The notes beneath the pieces are model-generated. The model had not been told where the DNA came from, made no database searches, and saw nothing but the letters and a program-made list of their open reading frames with translations. From Epiperipatus broadwayi (taxonomy: Eukaryota > Onychophora > Udeonychophora > Euonychophora > Peripatidae), in contig JAQFVV010000204.1 in assembly GCA_028023455.1 (NCBI GenBank), positions 2,064,362 to 2,128,361 of the forward strand: a stretch of 64,000 nt of DNA, in the 5' to 3' direction. Made by a program: the position numbers and the translations under genes. Every line of letters begins with the position of its first letter. Within the stretch, counting starts at the first letter, position 1. This document shows positions 27,755 through 42,630 of the stretch, in pieces.

Positions 27755-28200
27755 TGCTGAAGTTGTATTACATCAATCTGATTTGCAATTTTTAAAGGAT
27801 TATTTGGAAAATTTGAATGAATACCATTCAAAATTGTCCAGAGAATTATTTTTAATTGAACGTAGAACAAGTGAAGTAAAATAAAGACTTACTCAAGTTG
27901 ACGATGTTTATAAAGATAGTCAAAGGAAAAGTAAGATTATCTGATAAAATAGCAACTGTTATTGATAAAGTTAAGAATTATGTTAATGCTTATGATCAAG
28001 TTACTATTTATGTAAAGAATATAGATGCAGAATCTAAGGAATTCATAGCAAAATCTTTAGGTACTTATCTCAAAATTATTCAAAAGCAATTGAATTATAC
28101 CAAAATGCTATATGAAAATCTTGTAAATTAAAGCAAACTTCTTCACAAAGTTCAACATACTGGAAATTCTTTACAAGAAGAATTAAAAAGGCACTTTTGA
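27755..28200 (+). pseudogene. Frameshifted continuation of the gag-like ORF
   Basis: Right after the TTTTTTTTTT run that ends the main ORF, another frame reads coding-like sequence for about 43 codons (including LHQSDLQFLKDYLENLNEYH) to a TAA at about 27882. A third frame then stays open at about 27898-28131 (IDKVKNYVNAYDQVTIYVKN and on), followed after a TAA by about 22 more codons. The charged, helical character matches the main ORF. This is either a C-terminal region lost to slippage mutations at homopolymers or one reached by programmed frameshifting; two separate breaks favour decay. Confidence 0.6.
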
Positions 28201-28400
28201 TTATTATTATTTTTTTTTTTAAGAAAACTTGGACAAATATCTAGATGATCTGAAAGATAGATATAAATAAATGAATATGGTTATTAATATGAAAAATAAT
28301 ATTCTTTAAACCATGTTAGTCCTTAGAAAGATTACAAATTTGAGAAGTTTTTCGATATCTCATAATTCATTAGTTATCTGCAAAGACATTTTTTTTTTCG

Positions 28401-28416
28401 GTGGATTAGAGGGTAT
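28401..28416 (+). promoter_or_regulatory. Possible polypurine tract before the 3' LTR
   Basis: GTGGATTAGAGGGTAT lies immediately before the TG of the 3' LTR. It is G/A-rich compared with its surroundings but is interrupted by pyrimidines, so it is an imperfect plus-strand primer. The call depends on position. Confidence 0.45.
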
Positions 28417-30175
28417 TGTAAATATCGATAAGTCTATCTATATTTTAAAAATTATCATTTGTTATATATAAAAAAAAAAACCTCTTTGAGTTGATGTTTA
28501 TACATGAAGTATTATTGTTTATGGTTATTAGGTATAGTTATTGTTTGAAGTTATTATTTTATTTATATGTTGATGGTACATCGTTATGAATATTTAATTA
28601 TTATAAATAAATAAAGACATATAAATTGTTGATTATATAAAAAAATTATTTTATTTGCAGTGATTATTAAAAAAATGCAATATTATTATTTATGTATATT
28701 TTTAAAGCTGTCAAATAAATTTTCAATTTAATATTTTTAATATATATATGCTTGATATTTTATTTTTTTTTAAATGTTAATTGTTTAAAAGAAAACATGT
28801 GTAACGAGGGTTTTAAAAACAGCATTTGCTAGCACGTGAAACAACAGCAACAACAATAAAAGAGGCCATTATTATTATTATTAAGATAGTGATAAAACCA
28901 ACTAAAGGATAAAATTTTGTTGTACTTTGTTTCTTTGAAATTACCATTCTTCAGAATATTGGAATAAGATAGATTTCTATGGTAAATACATAAATCATGA
29001 CAGGCTAATAGGGATATATCGCAGCCAAGAGGCTGCACCGTTTCTTTCATTTATTCCAAAGCAGTTTTAAAAGAAAAAACTAAGAAAATTTCAATACATA
29101 TATTTCATCGCGTCTGAAGCCGAAATTTGACATAGCTATCTGGAATCTATAATGGTCAATCTAATAATAATCTGGAGGTAACTAGAATTAATATATTGGA
29201 TTTAACATTTCAATTTATTTATTTATTTTTCAAGGAAAGAAATTTTAGAAGGATAAAAATATACATATATCCAAGAATTGACAATTTTCTCTAACGTGAT
29301 AATTTCCTCACCTTCACTAGAATGCATTCTAATATTAAACGGATAAAGAAATAAAACAAAGGAATAAGTTGACTTTTGAAGGAAAACTGGACATGTGAAC
29401 TTTGAAAGGTAGTTAATAATTTTATATGTATAAATGATATATAAATATATTTTTGAGATTGATATTTTTGTTTACTTTTATTTTTCATTATAAAAATATA
29501 ACGTTTTATAAATAGTCAATTCAAGCGTCTTGTTTTCTAACAGCGATAAACGTTTAACAGGTGTTAAAATTAATACTTAAGTAATTTAAAATCTTAAAGT
29601 ATGGCTTATAGGTTTGGGTTGTATATGAGTTGTTATATATATTTTAATAAGTAAATTTATATTCGTAAATTTTTTTATTATAAAATTTTTATCATTAATT
29701 TATTTATTTTCATTTTTTTTTTAAACTTCGTATAATAATTCTTATGCATGCCAAAACAATAATTATATGTATTTGCTGTATGTAATATTTTTTTTTTATT
29801 ATTTTAAATATCTGAAAAGTATAAGTATGGATTTGTATTTATATTGATATCTACTTGTTAAGCATAGATATGTCTTTATATATTTAATATATATACTTAT
29901 TGCAAGTATATATGTATATTTATTATTTGGGTTTGTATTTAAAACATTGATATTACCTAAAATTAAACCATAATATAAAATAAAGGATGTACTATTTGTT
30001 TTATAAGTAACGTCTTTGTAATTTATTTGAAAGAGCGGTAATATATTATTCTTATTTTTCTTTTAATGCTAGAGTCATTATGAAATTAATTGAATTCACA
30101 ATTTATTTATATATAACCGGGATAATTTTGTCTTTCTTCAATTTAAATGGAATGCAGCAAGTACGTTCCATTACA
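28417..30175 (+). repeat. 3' LTR (1759 bp)
   Basis: A near-identical direct copy of 22767-24528 with the same TG...CA ends. It carries the G variants in AAGAGGCC and GTGATAAA. The following (TA)n(GT)n tract belongs to the target site. Confidence 0.95.
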
Positions 30176-30200
30176 ATATATATATATGTGTGTGTGTGTG

Positions 30201-30569
30201 TAATATTAGGGTATGAGCACAGACTTTCACATGACCCACCACTCTCCACTCCATCTAATAATACTGCTACACTTAAACACATATATGTTGAAAAGATAAA
30301 TAATTACCAATATACGTATTTCATGCTAAACCAGCAATCATCAGTTGGTCCAGATTATCATCTCTACACATATATATATCTGAGCACTTATAGTATATAT
30401 GTGTAGAGATGATAATCTGGACCAACTGATGATTGCTGGTTTAGCATGAAATACGCATATTGGTGATTATTTATCTTTTCAACATATATGTGTTTAAGTG
30501 TAGCAGTATTATTAGATGGAGTGGAGAGTGGTGGGTCATGTGAAAGTCTGTGCTCATACCCTAATATTA
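30201..30569. mobile_element. Near-perfect 369-bp palindrome, fold-back MITE
   Basis: Two arms of 177 bp (30201-30377 and 30393-30569) are inverted copies with about two mismatches, around a loop of about 15 bp. Outer ends read TAATATTAGGGTATGAGC and its complement. Each arm matches the 3' part of the MITE at 42631-43133, sharing AATCTGGACCAA.TGATGATT, GCTGGTTTAGCATGAAATA and GAAAGTCTG. It therefore looks like two 3' halves of that family joined head to head. The AATATT flanks are themselves palindromic, so the target-site duplication cannot be resolved. It lies 25 bp from the LTR element. Confidence 0.9.
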
Positions 30570-33500
30570 ATATAGAATTTTTTTTTTTTTTTTAAAGTGA
30601 GTAATACTAATATTTGTGTGGGCATACTATACTCTCTCCATATATATTGTACCCTTACTTCTCGATGTATAATATAGTTTGAAATACGACTAGCTCAATT
30701 AAATTATAATGCTTAATTCAAATTTGCATATCTATCTTTAATTTACTTTATAATATCATATTCTAATTAAATTTATCATCAATTATTAAAATCAATATAG
30801 TTCTATAGTATGTACTAATTAACTAAGTATTTATCAAAATCATGAGACTGTGAAGTAAAGTTACAAAGCAATAAGTAGATTTACATTGAGTCAATATCTT
30901 CCAAGACACTGTCTCAATGGCATAAGAATACTATTACCTCCTTACTATCCTATTACTACATCTACAGCATTCTTATGGCTTTGAAATAAAATAAATTATC
31001 TTTAATAATAATAAAAATAAATCTTAACTTTTATTTTTAAAATATAATTAAATAATCTCAGGTTCTTCTAATTATCTTAAAGTAATGATAACTCATGTAA
31101 ATAAGTATGATATGGGATTTTATATCAAACCTAAATACACCTAACTTATTTTAATAATTATAATACTAATCTTAGAGTATAACCTAATCTTATCTATTTC
31201 TGATATATCATCAATCATTAAATAAATAATCATATGTATATCTTTTATTTTCATATAGCATCTTAATTTTGGAATAGATCAAAATCTTATAATTCAATAA
31301 TCTGTGGCAATAAATAATATTGTACTCTTATATTATGCATTATAATTATTCTATGACCATTGTAATATAATGTAATAATGTCAATCAATTCTCATAAATG
31401 ATAATCAGGAAAATATTATATTTATTTCTAAAATAATATTAATAAATTCACATTGTGCAAATATTATGTTTCTTCAAATTATCTGCTGTCAAATGCTGTG
31501 GTGCAAAATAATGAACTCGACACACTTTTAAAACAAATTAAACAAATTTATTTACATTAACTTTGATTAAGAATCTATTTACAATATTTACAGTTCAAAA
31601 TTAGAAAAACAAAGGAAAATAAAATATATAAAAATATTAATACAAGATGTTTACACTGTTATTAACTTATACTCTTAATAAATAATTGATACATTCTTTT
31701 AAAATGCTGTACTAATAACATTGAAGTATGTTTTCGAACCTACACTTTAAATACATATCAGTATGCTTCAATTATTACAAATAAATTTATGTAAATACTG
31801 TTTATGTAGCATATGTAAACAATTAAATTTTAATAATTAAATCGCTACATCAATTAAGTATTATTATTATTCATTTCATCATGTATTAGCATGTGTTCAC
31901 TTTATTATTAGTACTACTTTAATATCATAATATAGAAATCAATGTATTTTTGTAATGTAATAACAAATAATTGATTACAATTTTATATTTCACTTAATGC
32001 AATTTATGCTACATGTTTTACTAAATATGCATTACATATATGTACTGTTAAATAATAATATTTAAATTATTCATTAATTTCAAATTCATAAAGTATTATA
32101 TTAGATAAATTCTATGATTCTTTTCTATGTAAAATTATTACTTTACTTTATGTGTTATTCTACTCCTTCTTAATAACTTTCTATCTACAAAACATCCTCT
32201 AAACTTATTTAAACTTTCCGGAAAATAATCATTGATTTTAAATAAAACTGATTATCCAAACTATTTATACTACGTCATCTATATTCAGTAAACCCTTAAT
32301 TCAAACATAAACTTCTACATAAAACTTAACTTAATTTATCCAATAAAATAAAAATAAAAATATAGACTTTGAGATCTCTTCCTAACTTGAAATAAAATAA
32401 TTACTTGTATGAATAATAAATATAATTCTAATACTCCAACATAATAATAATAAAAATAAAAATCAAAATTTATTTACGAAAGAATCATATAATTATTTCT
32501 AAGCTTCTTATGTAATGTTGTATCATATTTATATCATAAATTCAAATTATGCATATTTAAATAAAACTGTTACTGCCAATATAATGTGTGTGTATTTTTA
32601 AAATATTCATACATTCATTCAACAATAACATATCATTCGGTTGATCTAAAGAAAACATATTAAATACATTAAAATTATTATTATTATACAATTTTTACCA
32701 TCAATAATGATTTAATGTACAGTCCATCTTCCAATATTCTTCGGAATTACAGCTTCATAAAATAATTCACATTTACACTCACGATCATTCTTAAAAATAT
32801 TCTGTGTTATATTAATTATAAAATAAACTTATGCAATTAATCATTATATTATTTTTTAGTTATTATTTTAAGAAATGTACCTATCTTATTTTAATAGATT
32901 AATAATATTTAAATTTTATGTTAGATAAATAAAACAGAATTTATATTACATAACTCCAGCGATGTATCCTTTTCACCATAAAGTTCTTTAATCCTAGGCA
33001 CACATTCACTAGAACACCATTTCCTGTTTCCGGTCCATCACGTGTTTTTTTAAAAGTTTATGAAAAATGATAACGTTCTTTTAAAACAAAATAAAAGTTA
33101 ATTCTTCCATAAGAAATAAAATAAATTAAAATAGTTTATAGGATCCTGTTTTAGTTCTTTCTAGAATATTATTCAAAAGTTATTATTTTAAATTAGTCTA
33201 TAGTTTATGAAAAATTATCATTTAATTATTTTAAATTGACTGGGACGTCCACATATTATTTGTGCATTCCATAACCAAAATATCCAGGTAAGAATAAGCT
33301 TCTTTATTTATAAACGACCAGCGTTTAAATTATTTCAATATACTACTTTTATTATATTAAGACTTTTAGCTAATTATATTCTCAATTTATTTGCCTTTTA
33401 AAATTGTCAATATTCAGTCTTTTAAACATACAGACTTAACAAGGCAAGTATTTATAAAACTACTTTCATTTTTAATATCTTTACTTAAGATATATTTTTA

Positions 33501-34901
33501 AATTTATAGCTTGCAAAAAATACTTTCTTCATAAAGAAGTATTTTATTCTCTAAAATATCTATTTTCTAATAGTCACTAGTAATTAGCTTTTAAAATTAT
33601 ATACTGTCCAAAATACTACTTTTCTCCATCTCGTAATTTTCCGAACTAATCCAGCGTTTGTCATATTTCTAAGGTAAAGTTTCCGATATATTTTCACTAT
33701 ATATGATGTTCCCATGACTATTTGCTTGTAAATTGAGCTTAGTAGAGACGACCGATAGGGAAAAAATTAAGTTAATACTGCATGTCTATCATTTAAAACT
33801 TTTATAACTTATTTACAAGACACTCTTATAATTTTGAAAAATGATTTTAAAAGCGTCTATAAAAATTTACGTAGCTATTTTAATAACACAATTAACTTGA
33901 AAAATCAATCACAAAGTCCTCTCCTAACAATTGACCTGAGCTTTTATACCGGAAGAAACTTCCCATTTGATTGGTAGATTAAACAATCAACTTTGCTGGC
34001 TTATTTACATATTTTACCAACAACACAAAATTAAAAATAAATAATGACTTATTTAATATTTAATATTTATTACATTATTAAATTTCTAAAATAATCTTTA
34101 TCATTTATTTAAATCCACTAAATATCTTTTTAAAATATATTATCTTACTTGATTTTAATTTTAACTTTTATAAGATTATTTAAAATAAACTAAGTCTTTT
34201 TTATACGTTATATTTTTAAAGCAATATTTTAAAAATCAGATTTAATATTCTACATTGATTTATCTTTATTTTATCTCGTGATAGCTCACGTATTATTTAT
34301 AAATTTTATAACATGATTTTTAAAATAGTTCTGCAACTTTACTAAACAACTTCCAAGCATGTGTGTGTATATTTAATTAACATCTGTTTCTACTACAACA
34401 CAAGAAACGCTTGTCATCGTCTAAAAATAAACTAACAATTGCATTTTTTAAAATAAATATTTTTTAAATAAATAAGATATTATAATAGATTTTAAAATAA
34501 TTATCCAATATTATTAAAATCAAATATTAGTCTTCTATTTAAGTACTTATAATAATTAAAATATTTATATTCTTTTATAATATTATTTTATCAACAATAA
34601 ATATATGCATTTAATTTTAACTTGTCTTTTTTTTTAGCTTTAAATATTTATTTATTAAATATATTAATGCAGTATTGATTATGGCCATTTTTTCCCAACC
34701 ATATATTATAATCATCATCATTTAAAATGTCTCTCTTTATATCAGCACAATTTCACATATCAAATACTCATAGATTGCCTTAATTAAACCCTTTGAAATA
34801 TTACCATAAGCAAAATTAACATCACATATTCAAATATATCTTAAATTTAAAATTTTTAATAGATTAGCACAAAAATTAAATGGTGACCCATACAAAAGGG
34901 C

Positions 34902-34904
<3 letters not shown>
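30570..34904. other. AT-rich DNA, CpG-retaining, no gene seen
   Basis: No ORF above about 60 codons and no transposon end was identified. CpG is more frequent than in neighbouring AT-rich DNA, especially 32.9-34.4 kb, which hints at a younger or unmethylated insertion. A minus-strand promoter-like site at about 33.95 kb and a minus-strand AATAAA near 31.55 kb would frame a roughly 2.4-kb non-coding transcript or retroelement terminus; this is inference. Confidence 0.45.
33940..33976 (-). promoter_or_regulatory. CCAAT and TATA boxes on the minus strand
   Basis: Read on the minus strand, CCAAT (33970-33974) is followed about 20 bp later by GGTATAAAAGC (TATA at 33942-33949) in a locally GC-richer stretch. 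Classical spacing would put transcription start near 33915. No coding sequence follows. Motif evidence only. Confidence 0.35.

Positions 34905-34972
<68 letters not shown>
34905..34972. repeat. (AT)27 followed by poly-T
   Basis: Uninterrupted AT dinucleotides for 54 bp, then about 15 T. Confidence 0.95.
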
Positions 34973-36900
34973 CTATTGTAAATATATGTTCAAAATACAT
35001 ATGATTTACAATGAGCTATTATTCACTAATTTTAATATTTATGCCAAAGTTTGGAACCAAAAGTCATGTATACCAGAAATAACTATAAACAACTCTAAAT
35101 ACAAAAAATATTCATGTAAAAAAATTAATGTAGACTCCTTTAACTAGTAACTAAATATTTATATTATGCTAGAAGCATTATTAAATATCATTAACCATAA
35201 ATTTCAAGCATCAAAACAAATAAATTTGCACTGAAAGTGTTTCTCCTAAAAAATTATTTATATATAATCTTCAGAAAAAATCTCCAAGTCATACTTTATT
35301 TGCTTTGATGCAATGTTTCTTTTATTTAAAAAGTATTTTTCTATTCAGTTTCTGATACTGATTTTGAAATATTTGTATTAAGAGTAAATAATTATATTTT
35401 AGTTGTTAAAATTACATGTAATACAAGAGGTGTTTATGGAATATAAGCATTAGAATGATTTTTGGTGATCTAGAACAGACAATGAGTTATTTGGTATTAG
35501 ATAACTGCTATGGATATATAGCATTTGGAAAACTGTGTAAATCTTTGGCCATCAAATTTTGTAAAAGCAGAGTTTAAATATTCATTAAGCTACTTGAAAA
35601 TAAGAAAATATATAATTTCAGATTGTGAATACATATTATTATATCACTAAGATAAATATATACTGTACTTTTTCTGAATATATTATACATGTAGCTACAG
35701 TTACCATGACCCAGAATCTGTTAGTAGAGAAACATATTACATATGGCTGTCCATAACAAAAGCTTTACCAATGATCATCAGAGTTTGACATTGTACTTTG
35801 TTAAATCTCATAATCACATTCTAATAAAGTAGCTACCATGCTAAATGAAACTTCTTCAAAAAAAGTTGATTCTCTGGTTGAACCTTCATCAACATCCTAT
35901 TAATTTAAAATATTGTCATGTGCATCCAGCATTGAATATAAAATCATCTTTGTACATTATTCTCAAGACTTAATGATGTATTGCACTTTCAGTTTTATTA
36001 ATATTTAATTGTGGACCATCTTTATCTAAAATTTTATTAGAATGGACTTATCACACCTTATCTTTCTCAAATATTGATTTCATGTAGATTTGTCTGAATT
36101 ATTTCAAAAGTAAAGACTAAAGTTTTTTACATTTTTTTTCCAATAGTGACATAATAATTTGATTACATTCAATCAAAGCTGCATTTAAAATATTATCATT
36201 ATAATTTAAAAATTTCTATATATTACTTTTTGAATGTATGTTTTGACTATAGGAGCACTCCTGCTAAAAATGGTGAGAAATGAAAATAACCTAAAACCTT
36301 CCATAAAAATTGTGCGTACATAAAAATAATAACAATATTTTTAAAACAAAAAGTACTACTGGTAAATAGTGTCTCAATTGTCGTTTGGATTACATGAAGT
36401 GCTTTATGGTGGTGGTGCTTTCTCTCTACTGCTTTTTTCCATATGTTTTTTATGAAGGCTCTTTTTTGTGTGTGCAGTTTTAATAATTTCATAAATTTAT
36501 TTACCATATTTTCATTAGAGTTTTCATAAATAGGTGGAATTTCATCTTTCAAATAGAACTTATTTACAGAATAGCAAAGATGATAATATGCATAATGAAA
36601 ACAATTTCATTGGCCATTATTAATGGATTATATATGCTTTTTCTTAACTAAATTTTATATTGCATATTTAAACTAAACTATTTTGTATATATAATTAGAA
36701 AAGGAGATATGAAATTATAGCATTATCGCTTTTCGGATAAATAATCATTTTTTAACGATAAAATTTATCACTTTTTTTCATTATCTTTAAAATCATTTTT
36801 ATTTTAATTTATTTTCTATTGTTTTTAAAGAGTCATATATATATATTTAGCAATAAAATGTTTTTATATAAATTTATGCAGATTAATTTATTGAAAAGTG
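34973..36900. other. AT-rich DNA without a recognisable gene
   Basis: Nothing supportable. The minus-strand open frame at 36247-36552 (101 codons) contains HHHHK but no recognisable domain and is not called. Confidence 0.5.
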
Positions 36901-36919
36901 ATAGGCGTTGATATAAAAA

Positions 36920-37880
36920 AAACTACCCCTTTTTTTAAACAAAAGTCCATATCAAGAGGGTTAAAATGTTGAAATATTTTTTGAATATATAAACCAATAA
37001 CTAAAAATTGAAGCTGAAAATTATAGATTAACTATACATGGAAAAAAAAATGCATCAAAATTGATTTTAATATTATATATGTAGAAAAAAGAAAAATTAA
37101 CACTCTGAAAAATGCAATTTTTAAATAATGAAAACTTTTAATCCTTCAATATTTTAGGTCTAATTTTTAATGCGAACATTCATCCACTATTCTGACATAT
37201 TTTGAAATTTTTTTTTTCCAAACTTATTTTCTGCAATAAGTAAATACAGCACATTTGCAATTTGAATTTTTTTTTTTATTTCATTATAATTATTTATTTG
37301 ATTTAGGAATAAATAAATAAAGCTCATTTACAAGACATGCTAGGTATTTTTCAGTTTGATGGCAAAAAGCCCATCCCCTTTTCCCATAAAGTAAAAAAAA
37401 TAATTGCCTAAAATCTTTCCAGAGATTTAATTGGATGTGGTGAATACAACCATAGAAATTAATTTATTAGTTCCGGAATTCTAAGATTCAAGCACTTTAT
37501 CTAATTTAACAATAAAAATAATCTTTTAATAATTAATTGGAATTTAAAAAGTGTGCTCTGAAAAGTGAGAGTTTTAATAAATTAAAAAAAAATAATAATT
37601 TACAATTATTACTATAGGTTTAATTTTTCAAGACCATTTAATTATTAAATCTTAAATATTCACGCTATTCCCAGATAATTTGAATTTAAATATTTATTTT
37701 TAATCTCTTTTTTTTTTCCTGAAACAAATAATGAATTATTTCCAAACTAAATTTTATTTTTATTTTATATTATTTTTTAAGCAAATGAATAAGTCATTTG
37801 CAAGGCGTGCTGGGTTTTTCCACTTGGTATGTGATATGTCTGCCCCCACTAATAACCTAAAATCCATGTGCTATACATAA
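36920..37880 (+). repeat. Old tandem duplication, unit about 465 bp
   Basis: The second half repeats the first at an offset of about 465 bp. The clearest match is TCATTTACAAGACATGCTAG near 37325 against TCATTTGCAAGGCGTGCTGG near 37792. Weaker matches are TAGGTCTAATTTTTAA against TAGGTTTAATTTTTCA and CTCTGAAAAATGCAA against CTCTGAAAAGTGAGA. Both units end in a C-rich patch (CCCATCCCC, TGCCCCCAC). Divergence is high; no coding potential. Confidence 0.55.
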
Positions 37881-39431
37881 AAAAAAAAACATTGATATTG
37901 ATATATTAATTCTTTTTCATTATTAGCTCAATAATTATAAATAAATAATATACATATGCGTATGTGCAAAAAAGGCTCGGTATCGTTTATATTATAGCTA
38001 TATTACAATGAAATAATTATGTTACTGAGTGCCAAGCATGGCCAAACTACCGCGACAGTGATCAAGTATCTTCGCTTGGTTATAGTATTATTTCCACAAC
38101 TTAATATTAAATGCACGGATGCCAATACGAATTGATTGATTTTTTTTTTAATAAAAGAATTTAATTAAAAACCATTTCAAATTATAAATTAATAAAAACA
38201 ATTTTTGTAATACTTTTTTCTTAATATATTTAAATCTCTATTCTCACTAGCATAAACCGATAAGCTGCTTACAGTATCCCCCCCCCCATTACTTACTTTT
38301 TAAATCGAAAAATTTTAAATCGATATCAAATCTAAAGCTTTAGCATCTTTTTAAGTTATTATACTAAAAAAAATAATTGATTTCAATGAATCTTTATCAT
38401 TATTTAATATTAAATTGGAAAATTTAATGATTGTTTTCCACATTATTTTTTAATTGTATAGCGATCATATCATGAAGATTTTTTTCTCTTGTTTAATTAT
38501 TATCTTACCCAAAACAAATTTTCATCAATTTAAGCATTTTTTTTTATTTTGAAAAATCAAAAAATAAATAAATAAATAAATGATTTATTACAGCTAAGTG
38601 TTAAAGAAAATATAAATTTGTTTAAATATATAAAAGCAGTTGTTTTTCTTTGTAAATATTTTAATAAATGAATTCTAATGTACGCAGCTAAATTAATAAA
38701 ATTATAAAACTCCATCATATGGTATGTTTTGTAATAATGACTAAATGATATGCTTTTGAGAAAGCAATTTAATATTTACAATTTTAAAAAAAATTCAAAA
38801 TGGCGGAAATATTACTATTTCATCATTTCTATAATACGATATTTAATAAGATTATTACAAATTATCCACTGAGCACTGCAAACTTTAGTCAAACAAAAGT
38901 TTTAGCTGGATCAAGAGATTATAAATCACATTTAAATACTAACAAAGGTACAAAAAAGATCAATGAATATGAGTTGTCATATTCCATTGGATTTATAGAT
39001 TATTAAAAAAAATATTTGACTTATAAAAAATTCTTGAGATTAGAACATATTGATGTAGACTCAGAATGTTGTCAAATACTGAAAATGTTTAAAAAATTGC
39101 AACAATAGTAGTTGACAATACTAAAAATATTTAGAAAGTTGTACAATAAAGTCATTCTCCTCCAATTTGCTTTGGAAAAAAATAGCTTTTAAAAAAAGTG
39201 ATTTTCAAATTAAAATAGAAAGAAAAGGAGACTAAAATAAATGGAGATTACTTAGAGCGTCTAGAATTTTAAGGATGATGTGGTGTTTTTTGTTATTATT
39301 TTTTTTCAAATAGTAGTTGCCAGAAAAATTAAAGCAGTTTTAAAATATTTTTTAAAAAGTACAAAAAAAAAGCTTGTTATTATTAATAAAATATATTTAA
39401 TTAAATTATTAATTTATGTCTAAATATAAAG
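37881..39431. other. AT-rich DNA without a recognisable gene
   Basis: Contains a C10 run at 38278-38287 and an AAAT microsatellite at about 38561-38581. A 68-codon ORF starts at 38800 with a favourable context (CAAAATGG) but matches nothing known to me. Confidence 0.5.
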
Positions 39432-39710
39432 CAATATAGAAATAAAACAAACAAACTCCTTTTTAAAACTTGCTTTTTATATTACTATAAGGATGATAAA
39501 GAAATCCAACGTTTTGACTATTTCATATAGATTTTTTCAAGATACACTAAAATAATATATATATAATAATAATAAATATCACATATTCCAAAAAAAAAAA
39601 AAAAAGACTATATGAAATAGTCGAAACATTGGATTTCTTTATCATCATTTTAGTCATATAAAAAGCAAGTTTTAAAAAGAAGGAGTTCGTTTGTTTTATT
39701 TCTTTATTGG
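39432..39710. repeat. Long hairpin, arms of about 100 bp
   Basis: Arms at 39432-39530 and 39606-39710 are inverted copies at roughly 90 percent identity around a 75-bp AT-rich spacer. Shared blocks include AAAACTTGCTTTTTATAT, GATGATAAAGAAATCCAA and GACTATTTCATATAG. The right arm contains a small stem-loop GACTAT-ATGAA-ATAGTC followed by GAAAC (39606-39627), the arrangement seen near 46769. It may be a fold-back element or two inverted ends of a retroelement. Confidence 0.8.
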
Positions 39711-42399
<2,689 letters not shown>

Positions 42400-42630
42400 T
42401 AGAATACAACTATGTCAAAAGAAAATTTAATAAATTCTACAAAGAAAATGTAAGGAACATAAATATATATAAAGAAATAAAAAAGGAAAACATTTTTTTT
42501 TGTTTTTAGTATTTTATTTCAAAAATAATATGACAAGAGAGGATTGGAACTTCTAAATGACTATTATGAAAGTAGTATAGAAAAATAAAAGAGTTAAATT
42601 CAATAAATGAAATTACAATAGCTATAAATA

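Larger units (their letters stand above)
22767..30175 (+). mobile_element. Complete LTR retrotransposon, apparently non-autonomous
   Basis: A 7.4-kb element has two long direct repeats, each beginning TGTAAATATCGATAAG and ending GTTCCATTACA. They flank a 3.9-kb interior with a tRNA primer-binding site 2 bp after the 5' LTR. The LTRs differ by about eight substitutions and a few short indels over 1.76 kb, counted by eye, so the insertion is recent. The target is a (TA)n tract: ATAT lies on both sides, giving a plausible but uninformative 4- or 6-bp duplication. The interior holds one large gag-like ORF and decayed coding sequence after it, and no protease, reverse transcriptase, RNase H or integrase motif was found. 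It probably relied on proteins from a relative. Orientation follows from the binding site and ORF. Confidence 0.93.

Noticed and set aside
22767-30175. Segmental duplication instead of an LTR element
   Set aside because: TG...CA ends, a tRNA-complementary site two bases after the first repeat and a gag-like ORF between the repeats fit an LTR retrotransposon much better.
30080-30406. 108-codon ORF across the 3' LTR end and palindrome
   Set aside because: It spans the junction of two independent elements, so it cannot be an ancestral gene.
36247-36552. 101-codon minus-strand ORF
   Set aside because: No recognisable domain, no neighbouring exon or promoter evidence.
38800-39006. 68-codon ORF with good start context
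   Set aside because: No similarity recognised, expected by chance in a 64-kb window; no splice or promoter evidence.
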